Below are positions 1-8,032 of a stretch of 32,617 nucleotides of DNA, piece after piece. Position 1 is the stretch's first letter; the number at the start of each line of letters is the position of its first letter. Both the position numbers and the translations under genes were made by a program. The stretch covers positions 1 through 32,617 of the forward strand of contig CAMWLS010000025.1 in NCBI GenBank assembly GCA_947175205.1, in the 5' to 3' direction. The notes under the pieces were generated by a model. That model ran no database searches and had not been told where the DNA came from. It saw only the letters and a list, made by a program, of their open reading frames with translations. This DNA comes from an uncultured Porphyromonadaceae bacterium. GTDB lineage: Bacteria; Bacteroidota; Bacteroidia; Bacteroidales; Muribaculaceae.

Positions 1-71
1 TCTTAATCTTGTACTACTTCGTCACTATTGTAATTCTTTCAATGTTCTCTGTTACGGGGTATTTTTCAACC

Positions 72-115
72 CGAAAGCGTTTGCAAAGTTACGGCGGCTT
101 TTTCAATCCTGCAAG
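72..115 (-). promoter_or_regulatory. Leftward Bacteroidetes promoter P1 (rrn-like, proximal)
   Basis: Read on the minus strand, the -7 box TAACTTTG lies at 91-84 and a CTTG -33 box at 115-112, separated by 20 bp. This matches the Bacteroidetes primary sigma consensus (TTTG, 19-21 bp, TAnnTTTG). The start region GCAAACGCTTTC is nearly the same as that of the second promoter at 229-271. It drives transcription off the left edge, so its gene is not in the window. The tandem arrangement suggests an rRNA operon; that is inference. Confidence 0.6.
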
Positions 116-228
116 TGTTTCAGTTATTTTTAACACTAATTTAACACTTCTGTGTCATATTGGGATATTAATAGCAAAATGTTAGTGAGGCAAGCTCTCT
201 TTGACAATTTTCAGCCGCCCTCCCTCTG

Positions 229-271
229 GAAAGCGAGTGCAAAATTATGCAAGAGGTTTCAATTTGCCAAA
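229..271 (-). promoter_or_regulatory. Leftward Bacteroidetes promoter P2 (rrn-like, distal)
   Basis: On the minus strand there is a perfect TTTG at 271-268, a 20 bp spacer, and TAATTTTG at 247-240. The sequence around its start shares the box GAAAGCGnnTGCAAAnTTA (plus-strand reading) with P1, 156 bp away. It points the same way as P1, so the two form a tandem pair. Confidence 0.65.
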
Positions 272-573
272 TATTTCAGGCAAAAATTTGTGCTAAAAAA
301 CATAACTTTCCGGCAATATGCTGTGTAATAAGACATTACGGCGTCATAATATTTATGCTGAAGACCGGCTAATAAGACATCAATGCATATAATCGGATTC
401 AGAGCCGAGATAACAGTATTGAGAAAAAACACTCTAAGGTGCCGGATTAACTTCCTTTTTATTCAAGCTTTATATTCAACATTAAGATTTTTCCCGCTCT
501 ACTCATAAATCTTTCGCTTCCTGAAGTCACTGTATGCTGTAATCAGAGGGGAGAATATTCCAATATTTTTTTG
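272..573. other. Non-coding intergenic stretch, AT-rich
   Basis: No credible reading frame, tRNA or terminator was found between the leftward promoters and the ychF promoter region. The only repeat seen is an 11-bp direct repeat (TAATAAGACAT) at 326-336 and 370-380, which is weak evidence of anything. The stretch probably holds upstream promoter sequence for both divergent transcription units. Confidence 0.5.
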
Positions 574-581
574 TATTTTTG
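574..581 (+). promoter_or_regulatory. Candidate -7 box for ychF operon
   Basis: TATTTTTG matches TAnnTTTG and would give a leader of about 35 nt before the ychF ATG at 620. No good TTTG -33 box sits 19-21 bp upstream, so this is a partial match only. Confidence 0.35.
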
Positions 582-619
582 CAGCTCAATAGATATTTTG
601 CACACAATAAATATAAGAT

Positions 620-1723
620 ATGGCCTTACAATGCGGTATTGTAGGATTACCCAATGTGGGTAAATCTACACTTTTCAATTGCCTTTCAAACGCAAAGGCA
701 CAGTCAGCAAACTTTCCTTTCTGTACTATTGAGCCAAATGTCGGCGTCATCACTGTCCCGGATGACCGTCTGACAAAGCTTGTGGAGATGTGTAACCCTA
801 AATCTGTGGTACCTGCAACGGTTGAGATAGTGGATATAGCCGGCCTGGTGAAGGGCGCTTCCAAGGGAGAGGGGCTGGGGAATAAATTCCTGGCAAATAT
901 CCGTGAGACTGACGCAATCCTACATGTGTTGCGCTGTTTTGATGATGACAATATTACCCATGTTGACGGCAGCGTGGACCCTGTACGTGACAAAGAGATT
1001 ATTGACTACGAGCTGCAGCTCAAGGACCTTGAGACCATAGAGGCCCGTATTGCCAAGACTCAGAAAGCAGCACAGACAGGCGGTGACAAGACTGCAAAGA
1101 TGCAATATGAGGTACTCAGGCGCATTAAGGATGCCCTTGACCAGGGCAAACCCGCGCGCTCCGTTGAATTTGAGACTCCGGATGACAAAAAATTTGCCCG
1201 CGAGCTCTTTCTTCTTACATCAAAGCCCGTTCTGTACGTATGTAATGTGGACGATGCTTCAGCGGCATCAGGAAACGCGTATGTGGAAGCTGTCCGCGAG
1301 GCCATCAAGGATGAGAATGCCGGACTGCTGGTGGTGGCAGCCCAGACTGAAAGCGAGATAGCCGAGCTGGACACCTATGAGGAACGTAAGGAATTCCTTA
1401 ACGAGATAGGGCTGGAGGAATCAGGCGTGGCCCGTCTGATACGTGCAGCATATAACCTGCTGGACCTTCAGACATATTTCACCGCCGGTCCTGATGAGGT
1501 ACGCGCGTGGACCTTTATCCGCGGGAGCAAGGCCCCAAAGTGCGCCGGAATCATACACACTGACTTTGAGAAGGGTTTCATACGTGCCGAGGTTATAAAG
1601 TATGATGACTATGTAAATCTGGGCGGCGAGAATGCTGTCAAGGAAGCCGGCAAAATGTCAGTGGAAGGCAAAGAGTATGTGGTACAGGACGGAGATATAA
1701 TGCATTTCCGCTTTAACGTGTAA
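620..1723 (+). CDS. ychF: Redox-regulated ATPase YchF (Obg-related GTPase family)
   Basis: This is a 367-residue protein of the YchF/Ola1 family, a translation-associated P-loop NTPase that binds ribosomes and, unusually for its superfamily, prefers ATP. The P-loop GLPNVGKST is at residues 9-17 and the switch II motif DIAGL at about 72-76. A degenerate NVDD sits near residue 207 where true GTPases have NKxD, which fits ATP preference. The C-terminal TGS domain covers about 283-367 and ends in the expected [10 protein letters not shown]. The length is normal for the family. It is the first gene of a rightward group with a DUF6056-like gene (26 bp downstream) and dtd. No Shine-Dalgarno is present, as usual in Bacteroidetes. 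Confidence 0.97.
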   Translation: MALQCGIVGLPNVGKSTLFNCLSNAKAQSANFPFCTIEPNVGVITVPDDRLTKLVEMCNPKSVVPATVEIVDIAGLVKGASKGEGLGNKFLANIRETDAILHVLRCFDDDNITHVDGSVDPVRDKEIIDYELQLKDLETIEARIAKTQKAAQTGGDKTAKMQYEVLRRIKDALDQGKPARSVEFETPDDKKFARELFLLTSKPVLYVCNVDDASAASGNAYVEAVREAIKDENAGLLVVAAQTESEIAELDTYEERKEFLNEIGLEESGVARLIRAAYNLLDLQTYFTAGPDEVRAWTFIRGSKAPKCAGIIHTDFEKGFIRAEVIKYDDYVNLGGENAVKEAGKMSVEGKEYVVQDGDIMHFRFNV

Positions 1724-1749
1724 AGGTCTCAGACAACAAACCAAATTTT

Positions 1750-3513
1750 ATGCGCCGCGTCAAGGATGTATTCAGACGTCTGGGTGCAGCCCTACGCTGC
1801 GCTCCCATGAGTGCATGCGTAATCATCCTGACTTTCTGCGGCGCAGTGGGCTGGATGCTGCAATCCACTTACACGAATGACGATATTGCTATCAGCTCCT
1901 TTTTCTACCCTATCCACGAGTCATACAAGGCCGTGATGGGTGACCCCGTGAGCACGGCAGGCGAGGCCTTGATAAGCGCCTATAACCACTGGATGTACGT
2001 TAACGGGCGTCTGGCTGACATCCTGTATATCCTTGCCTGTCCTCTTCCGCTATGGGCTCAGAATGTCATTGCCGGGTCTATGGTGGGTGCGCTGATGATG
2101 ATGATACTTGCCACAACGGCACGCGGTGCATGGCGCAGAACAAGCATTGCCATAATCGCTGCGTTTCTGTTCTGGGTTATGCTGGCATGGGATGACCAGT
2201 TCAACATACGCCCCTACGTTTACAATTATATACTGACGGGGCTGATTATGCTGTGGATACTGGTGCGTATGGAACGTGGGGGTACCCCAATAAGCTTACG
2301 GCGCGGTGCTGAGACAGGCCTCCTGATGCTACTGCTCACTTTTATGCATGAGCTGACAGCACTGCTGACAGCATTGTGGATGGGCGTATATCTGCTCTGC
2401 GCCACCCGCTGTCACCTTAAGAAAATGGGACCCGGAATTTGGATGATAATACTTCTGTCAGCCATTGGCGCGCTGCTCAACCTGTCTCCGGGTCAGCTGG
2501 AAAGAATAGCATACGAAACCACGCCGCCACCACCCTACCCTCTGAGCTATATGTACTCACGCTATTTTTCACTGTTCTGGGCCATCTGGATTGGTGCCGC
2601 AGTGGGCAGCTGGGCCTGGGGCAGAGGATATCTCACGGCGCGCCAGGCACTCCCATACCTGGCTGTCATGGGGGTAAACATGCTGTTCAGCATCATGCTT
2701 TACTCTCTGGAGGGGCGCATCATCATGATAGCCGACATCTGTGCGGTTATCCTCATTCTCAAAACCATTTATTACCGACGGTGCCTGTGCGGCCGTCTGT
2801 ATACGTCAAAATCATTCACGGAGAGGACTCCGATTTTCATAACCCTGATGGTCCTTTATGCCATGTGGCTGGGCGGACTCATAAAATGGGAACACCGCGT
2901 GGGTGTTACGCATGAAAAACAGTATATAGAGAGCATGGAGACTCCGGCTAAACAGGGCCTCCTCTATGCTGATATGGTGAATCCGCACGATATTCCGTTC
3001 TGGTATCTGGGCATACCGCGCGTGGGCACTTATGTACCGTTCAGCAATATGGTTCTTGCACGCCGCGGCAATAAGCGCGAGTGGATAATAGTGGCCCCTG
3101 AAAAATACAAAGGAAAGCCCTTTAACCAATGGGACAAGGTGCCCGGAGACAACAACCTGCGATATGCCGGAAATGCCTTTGTCAGTGACAGCGACAGGGG
3201 CACACACCAGCTCAGGATAACTGTTGGCCCGGGGTATATATCTCAGTCTCCTATAGACTATCTGCTGACCCTGCGCAGGAAAAGCGGATTCACTATGCCG
3301 GACAGTACTTTTACCATCCACGTAAATTCAAGACGCTGCACAGGTATTGACGGCAAGGAACTTTACTATGTGGACCCCAGCTGGTTCATGGGGCGCACAG
3401 TCCGCAACAGAGAAATATTAAGAGTGGATACTGTGGTAGGTTCGGAAATAAAAAATCCGGAGCCCTTTGCTCCCTCTCTGCGCGATTTTTATACCTTGTG
3501 GGCACAAAAATAG
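1750..3513 (+). CDS. DUF6056-like polytopic membrane protein
   Basis: This 587-residue integral membrane protein has roughly ten hydrophobic segments in its first ~390 residues, followed by a soluble C-terminal part of about 190 residues. An acidic NDD motif (residues 43-45) just after the first membrane segment, an HWMYVNGR stretch, and a MHELTA motif inside a central helix resemble the DUF6056 family of Bacteroidetes. The family has no proven biochemical role that I know of; its layout of membrane helices with conserved acidic residues near the first loop recalls polyprenyl-linked glycosyltransferases, but that is only an analogy. It lies 26 bp after ychF and 13 bp before dtd, so it is probably co-transcribed with both. 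A second, diverged protein of the same type is encoded at 5683-7224. Confidence 0.75.
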   Translation: MRRVKDVFRRLGAALRCAPMSACVIILTFCGAVGWMLQSTYTNDDIAISSFFYPIHESYKAVMGDPVSTAGEALISAYNHWMYVNGRLADILYILACPLPLWAQNVIAGSMVGALMMMILATTARGAWRRTSIAIIAAFLFWVMLAWDDQFNIRPYVYNYILTGLIMLWILVRMERGGTPISLRRGAETGLLMLLLTFMHELTALLTALWMGVYLLCATRCHLKKMGPGIWMIILLSAIGALLNLSPGQLERIAYETTPPPPYPLSYMYSRYFSLFWAIWIGAAVGSWAWGRGYLTARQALPYLAVMGVNMLFSIMLYSLEGRIIMIADICAVILILKTIYYRRCLCGRLYTSKSFTERTPIFITLMVLYAMWLGGLIKWEHRVGVTHEKQYIESMETPAKQGLLYADMVNPHDIPFWYLGIPRVGTYVPFSNMVLARRGNKREWIIVAPEKYKGKPFNQWDKVPGDNNLRYAGNAFVSDSDRGTHQLRITVGPGYISQSPIDYLLTLRRKSGFTMPDSTFTIHVNSRRCTGIDGKELYYVDPSWFMGRTVRNREILRVDTVVGSEIKNPEPFAPSLRDFYTLWAQK

Positions 3514-3526
3514 ATTTTACAGCAAT

Positions 3527-3979
3527 ATGAGACTGGTCATACAGCGCGTTACCCGCTCCAGCGTAAGTGTTAAAGGAGAGATTGTGGCAGAAATAGGCCG
3601 CGGACTGATGATTCTTGTGGGTGTGGAGAACGGGGACACTCCGGATGATGCCAAGTGGTTGTCCGCCAAGGTTTCCGCCCTCAGAATATTCAATGACGCT
3701 TCAGGCGTGATGAACAGGAGTGTTACGGACACCCATGGAGAACTATTAGCGGTGAGCCAGTTCACACTGACAGCTTCAACAAGAAAGGGAAACAGACCCA
3801 GTTATATTAGAGCAGCCGGACATGAAACAGCCATTGCGCTCTATGACTCTTTCTGCTCTGAGCTTGAAAACAAGTCCGGCATAAACGTAAAAAGGGGCGT
3901 ATTCGGTGCCGACATGCAGGTGGAGCTCATAAACGATGGCCCCGTGACCATTATTATGGACTCACGGCTACGTGAATGA
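3527..3979 (+). CDS. dtd: D-aminoacyl-tRNA deacylase
   Basis: Dtd hydrolyses D-aminoacyl-tRNAs (and Gly-tRNA-Ala), removing wrong-chirality residues before they reach the ribosome. The 150-residue product starts MRLVIQRVTRSSV and carries the family motifs: SQFTL in the catalytic strand and NDGPVT, the Gly-cisPro loop that enforces chiral selection, near the C-terminus. RGVFGADM is also conserved. A longer frame opens at 3467 inside the preceding gene, but the family N-terminus and normal length support the ATG at 3527, 13 bp after the upstream stop codon. It is the last gene of the rightward group and is followed by an inverted repeat and a bidirectional terminator. Confidence 0.97.
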   Translation: MRLVIQRVTRSSVSVKGEIVAEIGRGLMILVGVENGDTPDDAKWLSAKVSALRIFNDASGVMNRSVTDTHGELLAVSQFTLTASTRKGNRPSYIRAAGHETAIALYDSFCSELENKSGINVKRGVFGADMQVELINDGPVTIIMDSRLRE

Positions 3980-4003
3980 GTCAGTAAACTCTCTAACAAA
4001 ATT

Positions 4004-4053
4004 AGTAGACTCCATTCACCGCCGTCAAAAGATTTCGGAGAGAGGAGTCTACT
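4004..4053. repeat. Inverted repeat downstream of dtd
   Basis: The arms AGTAGACTCC (4004-4013) and GGAGTCTACT (4044-4053) are perfect reverse complements around a 30-nt loop, which holds a further CCG/CGG mini-stem. It lies between the dtd stop and a separate strong terminator. It is not followed by a real U tract, so it is unlikely to be a terminator itself. Confidence 0.6.
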
Positions 4054-4062
4054 CTTTAAAAC

Positions 4063-4101
4063 AAAAAAACGGAGCCACGAGGACCGCGGCTCCGGTTTTT
4101 T
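4063..4101. terminator. Bidirectional intrinsic terminator between convergent genes
   Basis: The stem CGGAGCC (4070-4076) / GGCTCCG (4088-4094) is flanked by A7 on the left and T6 on the right. Read rightward it ends the ychF-dtd group; read leftward it ends the secreted-protein gene, with a T7 run. Both strands therefore meet the criteria for an intrinsic terminator. Confidence 0.9.
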
Positions 4102-4115
4102 ATGAGTAAATTAGA

Positions 4116-5435
4116 TTAGCGCTTGTAAATCTTGGTAGCAACACCGTCCTGGCAACGGATGTAAACATTACCGGCTGCGGGGTTATTAACCTTCATACCC
4201 TGAAGATTATAGTAAACAACGGGAGCGTTGGCATCAACGTTTACATCTGTCATACCGGCACCCTCAGGAAGAGTGATAGTAGAAGTAACATAATTTACGT
4301 TATTCCATGAATAAGCTTTATCACAGGCAAGGCTATTGCAGAAGACAACCTTGTTTACAGTGATTACATCTCCTTCCATAGTAGTGAAGGGCTGACCATA
4401 CTGTTCCATGAAGGCGTAAATCTGGGGAAGTAATGCCTCATCAAATTCATTACCGAAGCCATTTATCTGATAGCCAAGTAAATCAAATGCGCAGAATTCA
4501 CCCTGACTTGTTGTTGCAAAACCTGCATAGTATCCTGCTTTAACAATTACGTGGCTGGGGTCAGTGATGTCAAATACAATCTGACCATGGTACTTAGAGC
4601 TATTGTTTCCGGCAATGGGGCAATCAAAGTTAGTGTAAGGCTCCCAAAGACGGAATACGTTAGCGTTCTCTACACTGCGCTGCAGCTGAACCTCCCAGGG
4701 ATAATCAGCAGGATTTACACCCACACCATCAATTGAGAAAGTGGGGAGGAACCATCCGTCAACTAATGTTGCATAACCAACATTGGTCCACTTACCATCC
4801 TCAACTTCATCAATCTCAACTGCCTGGCTCTTTTCAAAAGAGATTACGTCAAAAAGATCAAAATAACCTGCAGACTGAGTGTACAGAGCGTTACTATATG
4901 CCATCCATCCAAAGTTATGGTCAGCAGGGAATACTATGGTACCGTCTGCGGGATTATAAGTTACAGAATAACTCTGAGCTACTACATCACCGGCAGCATT
5001 ATCCCAAACTCCGGGTTCAAACTGGAGATAATATTTTGCTCCACTCTGCAGTGTTATCTCACCTAATTTAATTTTGCTGAATGTAATGGCATTAGTAGCC
5101 TCATCATAATCTGCAGTTACATCTGATACAAAATAATCACTTGATATGGTAATGGTACCGTCAGCGTTCTTCTGGATTGCCGCTGTCTGCACTAATCTAC
5201 CAGCTCCATCTTGAAAATATACGTCATCAAGTGTAAGCTCATAAGTACCTTCAATACTCTGATCATCATCAGCAAGAAGGTTGATTTTAGTAAAGGTTGC
5301 CATGGGGAGGGTTTCCTCACTTAATGTGTTCTGAACCTGGGCCTTTACAGGAGCCAGAGTCTTAAGCTGCGGAGCAGCTGCAGTAGCAGTAACAGCTACT
5401 GATGCGAGTAAAGCTAATGAGTAAAATTTCTTCAT
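4116..5435 (-). CDS. Secreted protein with C-terminal 'YYNLQG' motif, function unknown
   Basis: The product is 439 residues. The chosen ATG at 5435 gives an N-terminus MKKFYSLALLASVAVTATAAA, a clear Sec signal peptide probably cleaved near residue 20-22; the longer frame (to 5471) adds 12 residues in front of it and was rejected. The body is rich in acidic, aromatic and beta-prone segments with no enzyme motif I recognise. The last ~35 residues (VVYYNLQGMKVNNPAAG, then VYIRCQDG and a final TKIYKR) match a tail common on Bacteroidales secreted proteins and related in pattern to type IX secretion C-terminal domains. The gene has its own well-matched promoter (5521-5552) and terminator, so it is monocistronic. 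Its function cannot be assigned. Confidence 0.8.
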   Translation of the reverse strand: MKKFYSLALLASVAVTATAAAPQLKTLAPVKAQVQNTLSEETLPMATFTKINLLADDDQSIEGTYELTLDDVYFQDGAGRLVQTAAIQKNADGTITISSDYFVSDVTADYDEATNAITFSKIKLGEITLQSGAKYYLQFEPGVWDNAAGDVVAQSYSVTYNPADGTIVFPADHNFGWMAYSNALYTQSAGYFDLFDVISFEKSQAVEIDEVEDGKWTNVGYATLVDGWFLPTFSIDGVGVNPADYPWEVQLQRSVENANVFRLWEPYTNFDCPIAGNNSSKYHGQIVFDITDPSHVIVKAGYYAGFATTSQGEFCAFDLLGYQINGFGNEFDEALLPQIYAFMEQYGQPFTTMEGDVITVNKVVFCNSLACDKAYSWNNVNYVTSTITLPEGAGMTDVNVDANAPVVYYNLQGMKVNNPAAGNVYIRCQDGVATKIYKR

Positions 5436-5520
5436 ACGATTAACTATTGGAATTAATAAAAATGATAACAATCAAGCTTTGTAAACACAAATACGGCATG
5501 CACTCATACCGTACATGCCG

Positions 5521-5552
5521 CAAAGTTATGCTATAAAATATATTTATGCAAA
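5521..5552 (-). promoter_or_regulatory. Promoter of the secreted-protein gene
   Basis: On the minus strand TTTG (5552-5549), a 20-bp spacer and TAACTTTG (5528-5521) fit the Bacteroidetes sigma consensus exactly. Transcription would start near 5516, giving a leader of about 80 nt before the ATG at 5435. Confidence 0.8.
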
Positions 5553-5682
5553 TTTTTGTGTCATAAAGTGGCAAAATTCTTAAGAAAAGATAACCTTATT
5601 ACTGTTTTTCAATAATATAGTGTTTGTAATTACTATTTGCAAGTATTCGCTCATATTGCGTCTTAACTTTCATGAGGCAAGT

Positions 5683-7224
5683 CTACTGTTGAAGATCAAT
5701 GCGCACAATGTCACGCACATCCATCTTGGGTGTGTGATATGCCAGATACCTGACTCCGTCCTCCCCGTCAAAAGGGATTCCCAGAAGTGTATAATTGCGC
5801 ACCTCTCCATCTGCAAAAGTTATCTTAACACGGCTTTCACAGTCCCATCCTTCCTGAACCCGGAAAAGCGTCTTGTTCACACGGTAGGCACCGAAATAAC
5901 CGTCCACCGGAACTGCCCTACCCATAAATCGGCCCTGTAAATCAGTGGGTATGACAAATCTTTCATTACCCGTGATATGGTTAATGTTTATAAACATAAT
6001 GTCAATGATGTTCCGTTGCGGAATACCTAACGCAGTGGCCGGCGCGGCGTCAATATATTTGAAATCATAATAGACCGGTGAAGGCCCGGGTGTGAGTATA
6101 GTCTTCTGCGCCCACTCATACTCAGAGCCTATACGAGTCTGCCACAGAGCAATGTGGGACCACAGACAAATCAGAGACACCAGTATTACCCCTGTACAGG
6201 CTGTGAATGCATAGGAAACTTTACACCTGAGCACATTCCAAACGGGCCTCAGGAGTGCAGTCATGAGGACCATGGCACATAAATCCGGAATCAGAGCAGC
6301 GCGCATGGGGCAGTATGTGGCACAGTTCATGGTAATACACGCCACTGCTCCCACCAGAAGAATAAGGTACTGCGGGGCACTGAGAACAGCCAAAAGGTAA
6401 GGACGCGCTGAACGTATGCAGGTCATCACCGCCATGAGTCCCAGCATCAGAAGCACCCAAATGTGCATACCCAGTATATACTTATAATACCAAAGATGGT
6501 ATATTACAGGCGTCATGTCATTGAAACGCGAGGTGGTTCCCGGAATAAGCGCCATTGCGGTAAAGACAGAGAGTCCTATGAGCGTCATTATCCAGTAAGG
6601 CGCGGATACGCGGAAGCGCTGTAACAAAATATAAAGAGCTGCCCCACACCACAGAGTGGCCGCAGCCTGCTCATGTGTCCATGAAGTCAGGAAGACCACA
6701 AGCCCGAACAGCCACAGCTGTCCGCGCGTAAAGCGGCCGCGGGCCACACGCCAGAGGCACCAGATCAGTCCGGCCATTGACGGGAAATAGTTCTCACTAT
6801 ATATAATGGTAAAGACATTGGCACGCCAGGGCAAGAAAAGCGTGGCCACAAGCCAAAACCACACCAGCTGCTTCCACGAGGGGCGCCCCGGGCGCAAATC
6901 AGCGGCGGGGAAGCAGAGTGCCACCGCATAATAAAAAGAAACTACCAGCAGCGCAGACAGCAGCGCGCTCACCAGTATATGGGGTACAAATAAAGAAAAA
7001 GGCACAGATATCACTTGTGCAAGGCGCAGATTGTCACGGTAATACAGATATGACAGCACGTCGCCAAGAGCACTAAGAGATAAGGTGTCCTCCCCGCCTC
7101 CGCTTCCAAAGTATATTAACTGGAACCTGATGGTGTCAAAAGCTTCCGGGAAGCCCCACAACACCCACGTAAAGAGGATGAATCCAGCTAAGATAACCAC
7201 GTACTTTAATACTACTGATTTCAT
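5683..7224 (-). CDS. DUF6056-like polytopic membrane protein (second copy)
   Basis: With the start chosen here the product is 513 residues. It begins MKSVVLKYVVILAGFILF, a membrane anchor typical of the family, and has about ten hydrophobic segments followed by a soluble C-terminal domain of roughly 140 residues. A SWTHEQAA motif inside a central helix corresponds to the MHELTA motif of the 1750-3513 protein, and YSENYFPSM lies in the preceding loop. The family's function is unknown to me; a role in cell-envelope glycan handling is only a guess. The longest frame starts at 7254, but that ATG lies inside the promoter (7230-7260), so the ATG at 7224 is preferred. No clear terminator was seen between this gene and the next promoter. 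Confidence 0.75.
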   Translation of the reverse strand: MKSVVLKYVVILAGFILFTWVLWGFPEAFDTIRFQLIYFGSGGGEDTLSLSALGDVLSYLYYRDNLRLAQVISVPFSLFVPHILVSALLSALLVVSFYYAVALCFPAADLRPGRPSWKQLVWFWLVATLFLPWRANVFTIIYSENYFPSMAGLIWCLWRVARGRFTRGQLWLFGLVVFLTSWTHEQAAATLWCGAALYILLQRFRVSAPYWIMTLIGLSVFTAMALIPGTTSRFNDMTPVIYHLWYYKYILGMHIWVLLMLGLMAVMTCIRSARPYLLAVLSAPQYLILLVGAVACITMNCATYCPMRAALIPDLCAMVLMTALLRPVWNVLRCKVSYAFTACTGVILVSLICLWSHIALWQTRIGSEYEWAQKTILTPGPSPVYYDFKYIDAAPATALGIPQRNIIDIMFININHITGNERFVIPTDLQGRFMGRAVPVDGYFGAYRVNKTLFRVQEGWDCESRVKITFADGEVRNYTLLGIPFDGEDGVRYLAYHTPKMDVRDIVRIDLQQ

Positions 7225-7229
7225 ATCCG

Positions 7230-7260
7230 CAAAGTTAGCAATTGCAATCCTCAATTCAAA
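7230..7260 (-). promoter_or_regulatory. Promoter abutting the start codon of the second DUF6056-like gene
   Basis: On the minus strand TTTG (7260-7257), 19 bp, TAACTTTG (7237-7230). With the usual spacing the transcript starts at about 7226, within 2-4 nt of the ATG at 7224. The mRNA would be leaderless or nearly so, which also rules out the longer start at 7254. Confidence 0.7.
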
Positions 7261-7303
7261 ATTAGCGTTCCTCTCCTTGCCCTATAACCCGGCATACCGG
7301 TGC

Positions 7304-8017
7304 TCAGCCCAGTGACGCCAGTGCAGCTATATGTTCAGGTCCTGAGCCACAACAGGCGCCCGCTAACGCCAGAGGCACCTGCTTTCTGATGTTTCTGATG
7401 ACTTGTGCAAGCTCTGAAGGTGTGCGTGGGTACATTCCGTAAGTGTCAGGAAATCCGGCATTGGGTGAAGCTATAAGCGGTTTATCACACAACTGATGAA
7501 GTCTCTGCAAATGCGATATTGCCTCAGTGGCCTCAGTAAAACAGTTCAACCCAACAGCCCGGAGGCAAGGGCTCTCAGCGGCAATACACAGGCATCTATC
7601 AAAAGTAGAGGCATATCCGGTCACCGGAGAGAGTGACAGCATCACGGGAGGTAAATCTGTTACCGGTACAAGTTGTTTAATGGCATCTAAAGCGGCGCAT
7701 AAGGCCACCGGTTCATAAAAGGTCTCAAATAAAATATAATGTGCCCCACCCTCCACAGCGGCAAGAACTCTGTCTACATATTCCTCCACCACCTCTGACT
7801 GCGGGCCAATGTTGGCAGCCACTTCAGCACGGCTGTCCACAGCTACACGCGCTAATGCAACCCGGCGCTTTATCAGCTCAGGCTCACGAAGACATAGGGT
7901 ATCTGCCGTGACAATATTCGCCCCGGCAGCCACGCATGCATCAAGGTAGGCCATGCGGTCAGCTGTTGCAGGCAGACTGCCCGAACCGGCAGCAAGTACA
8001 TGTAGTTTCCGCTCCAT
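7304..8017 (-). CDS. Short homocysteine S-methyltransferase-like protein
   Basis: The 237-residue protein resembles the homocysteine S-methyltransferase barrel (MetH N-terminal domain, MmuM, BHMT). These enzymes use a zinc ion held by three cysteines to activate homocysteine for methylation to methionine. All three expected cysteines are present: Cys159 in GLNC, and Cys222-Cys223 in GACCGSGPEHI. The FET motif (97-99) and SPNAGFPD (184-191) also fit. It is about 60 residues shorter than usual, and the first-strand motif DG(G/A)xGT is replaced by LAAGSGSLP near residues 8-16, so the substrate or activity could differ. It stands alone between a terminator and the next gene's promoter. Family membership is fairly sure; methionine synthesis is inferred. 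Confidence 0.75.
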   Translation of the reverse strand: MERKLHVLAAGSGSLPATADRMAYLDACVAAGANIVTADTLCLREPELIKRRVALARVAVDSRAEVAANIGPQSEVVEEYVDRVLAAVEGGAHYILFETFYEPVALCAALDAIKQLVPVTDLPPVMLSLSPVTGYASTFDRCLCIAAESPCLRAVGLNCFTEATEAISHLQRLHQLCDKPLIASPNAGFPDTYGMYPRTPSELAQVIRNIRKQVPLALAGACCGSGPEHIAALASLG

Positions 8018-8021
8018 AAGG

Positions 8022-8029
8022 CAAAGATA
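8022..8029 (-). promoter_or_regulatory. Candidate -7 box directly before the methyltransferase-like gene
   Basis: TATCTTTG on the minus strand ends 5 nt before the ATG at 8017, again implying a leaderless or near-leaderless mRNA. The -33 region falls in the terminator hairpin of the upstream gene and has no TTTG, so the call is moderate. Confidence 0.45.
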
Positions 8030-8032
8030 AAG

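Noticed and set aside
191-214. boxA-like sequence on the plus strand (GCTCTCTTTGACAATTTT)
   Set aside because: It resembles an rrn antitermination boxA but is opposite in direction to the two leftward promoters, and no rRNA follows on the plus strand.
326-380. 11-bp direct repeat TAATAAGACAT, two copies 44 bp apart
   Set aside because: Only two short AT-rich copies; likely by chance. There is no third copy or CRISPR-like spacing.
2439-3321. Open frames of 158 and 169 codons on both strands
   Set aside because: Both overlap the DUF6056-like gene in other frames and read as shadow sequence.
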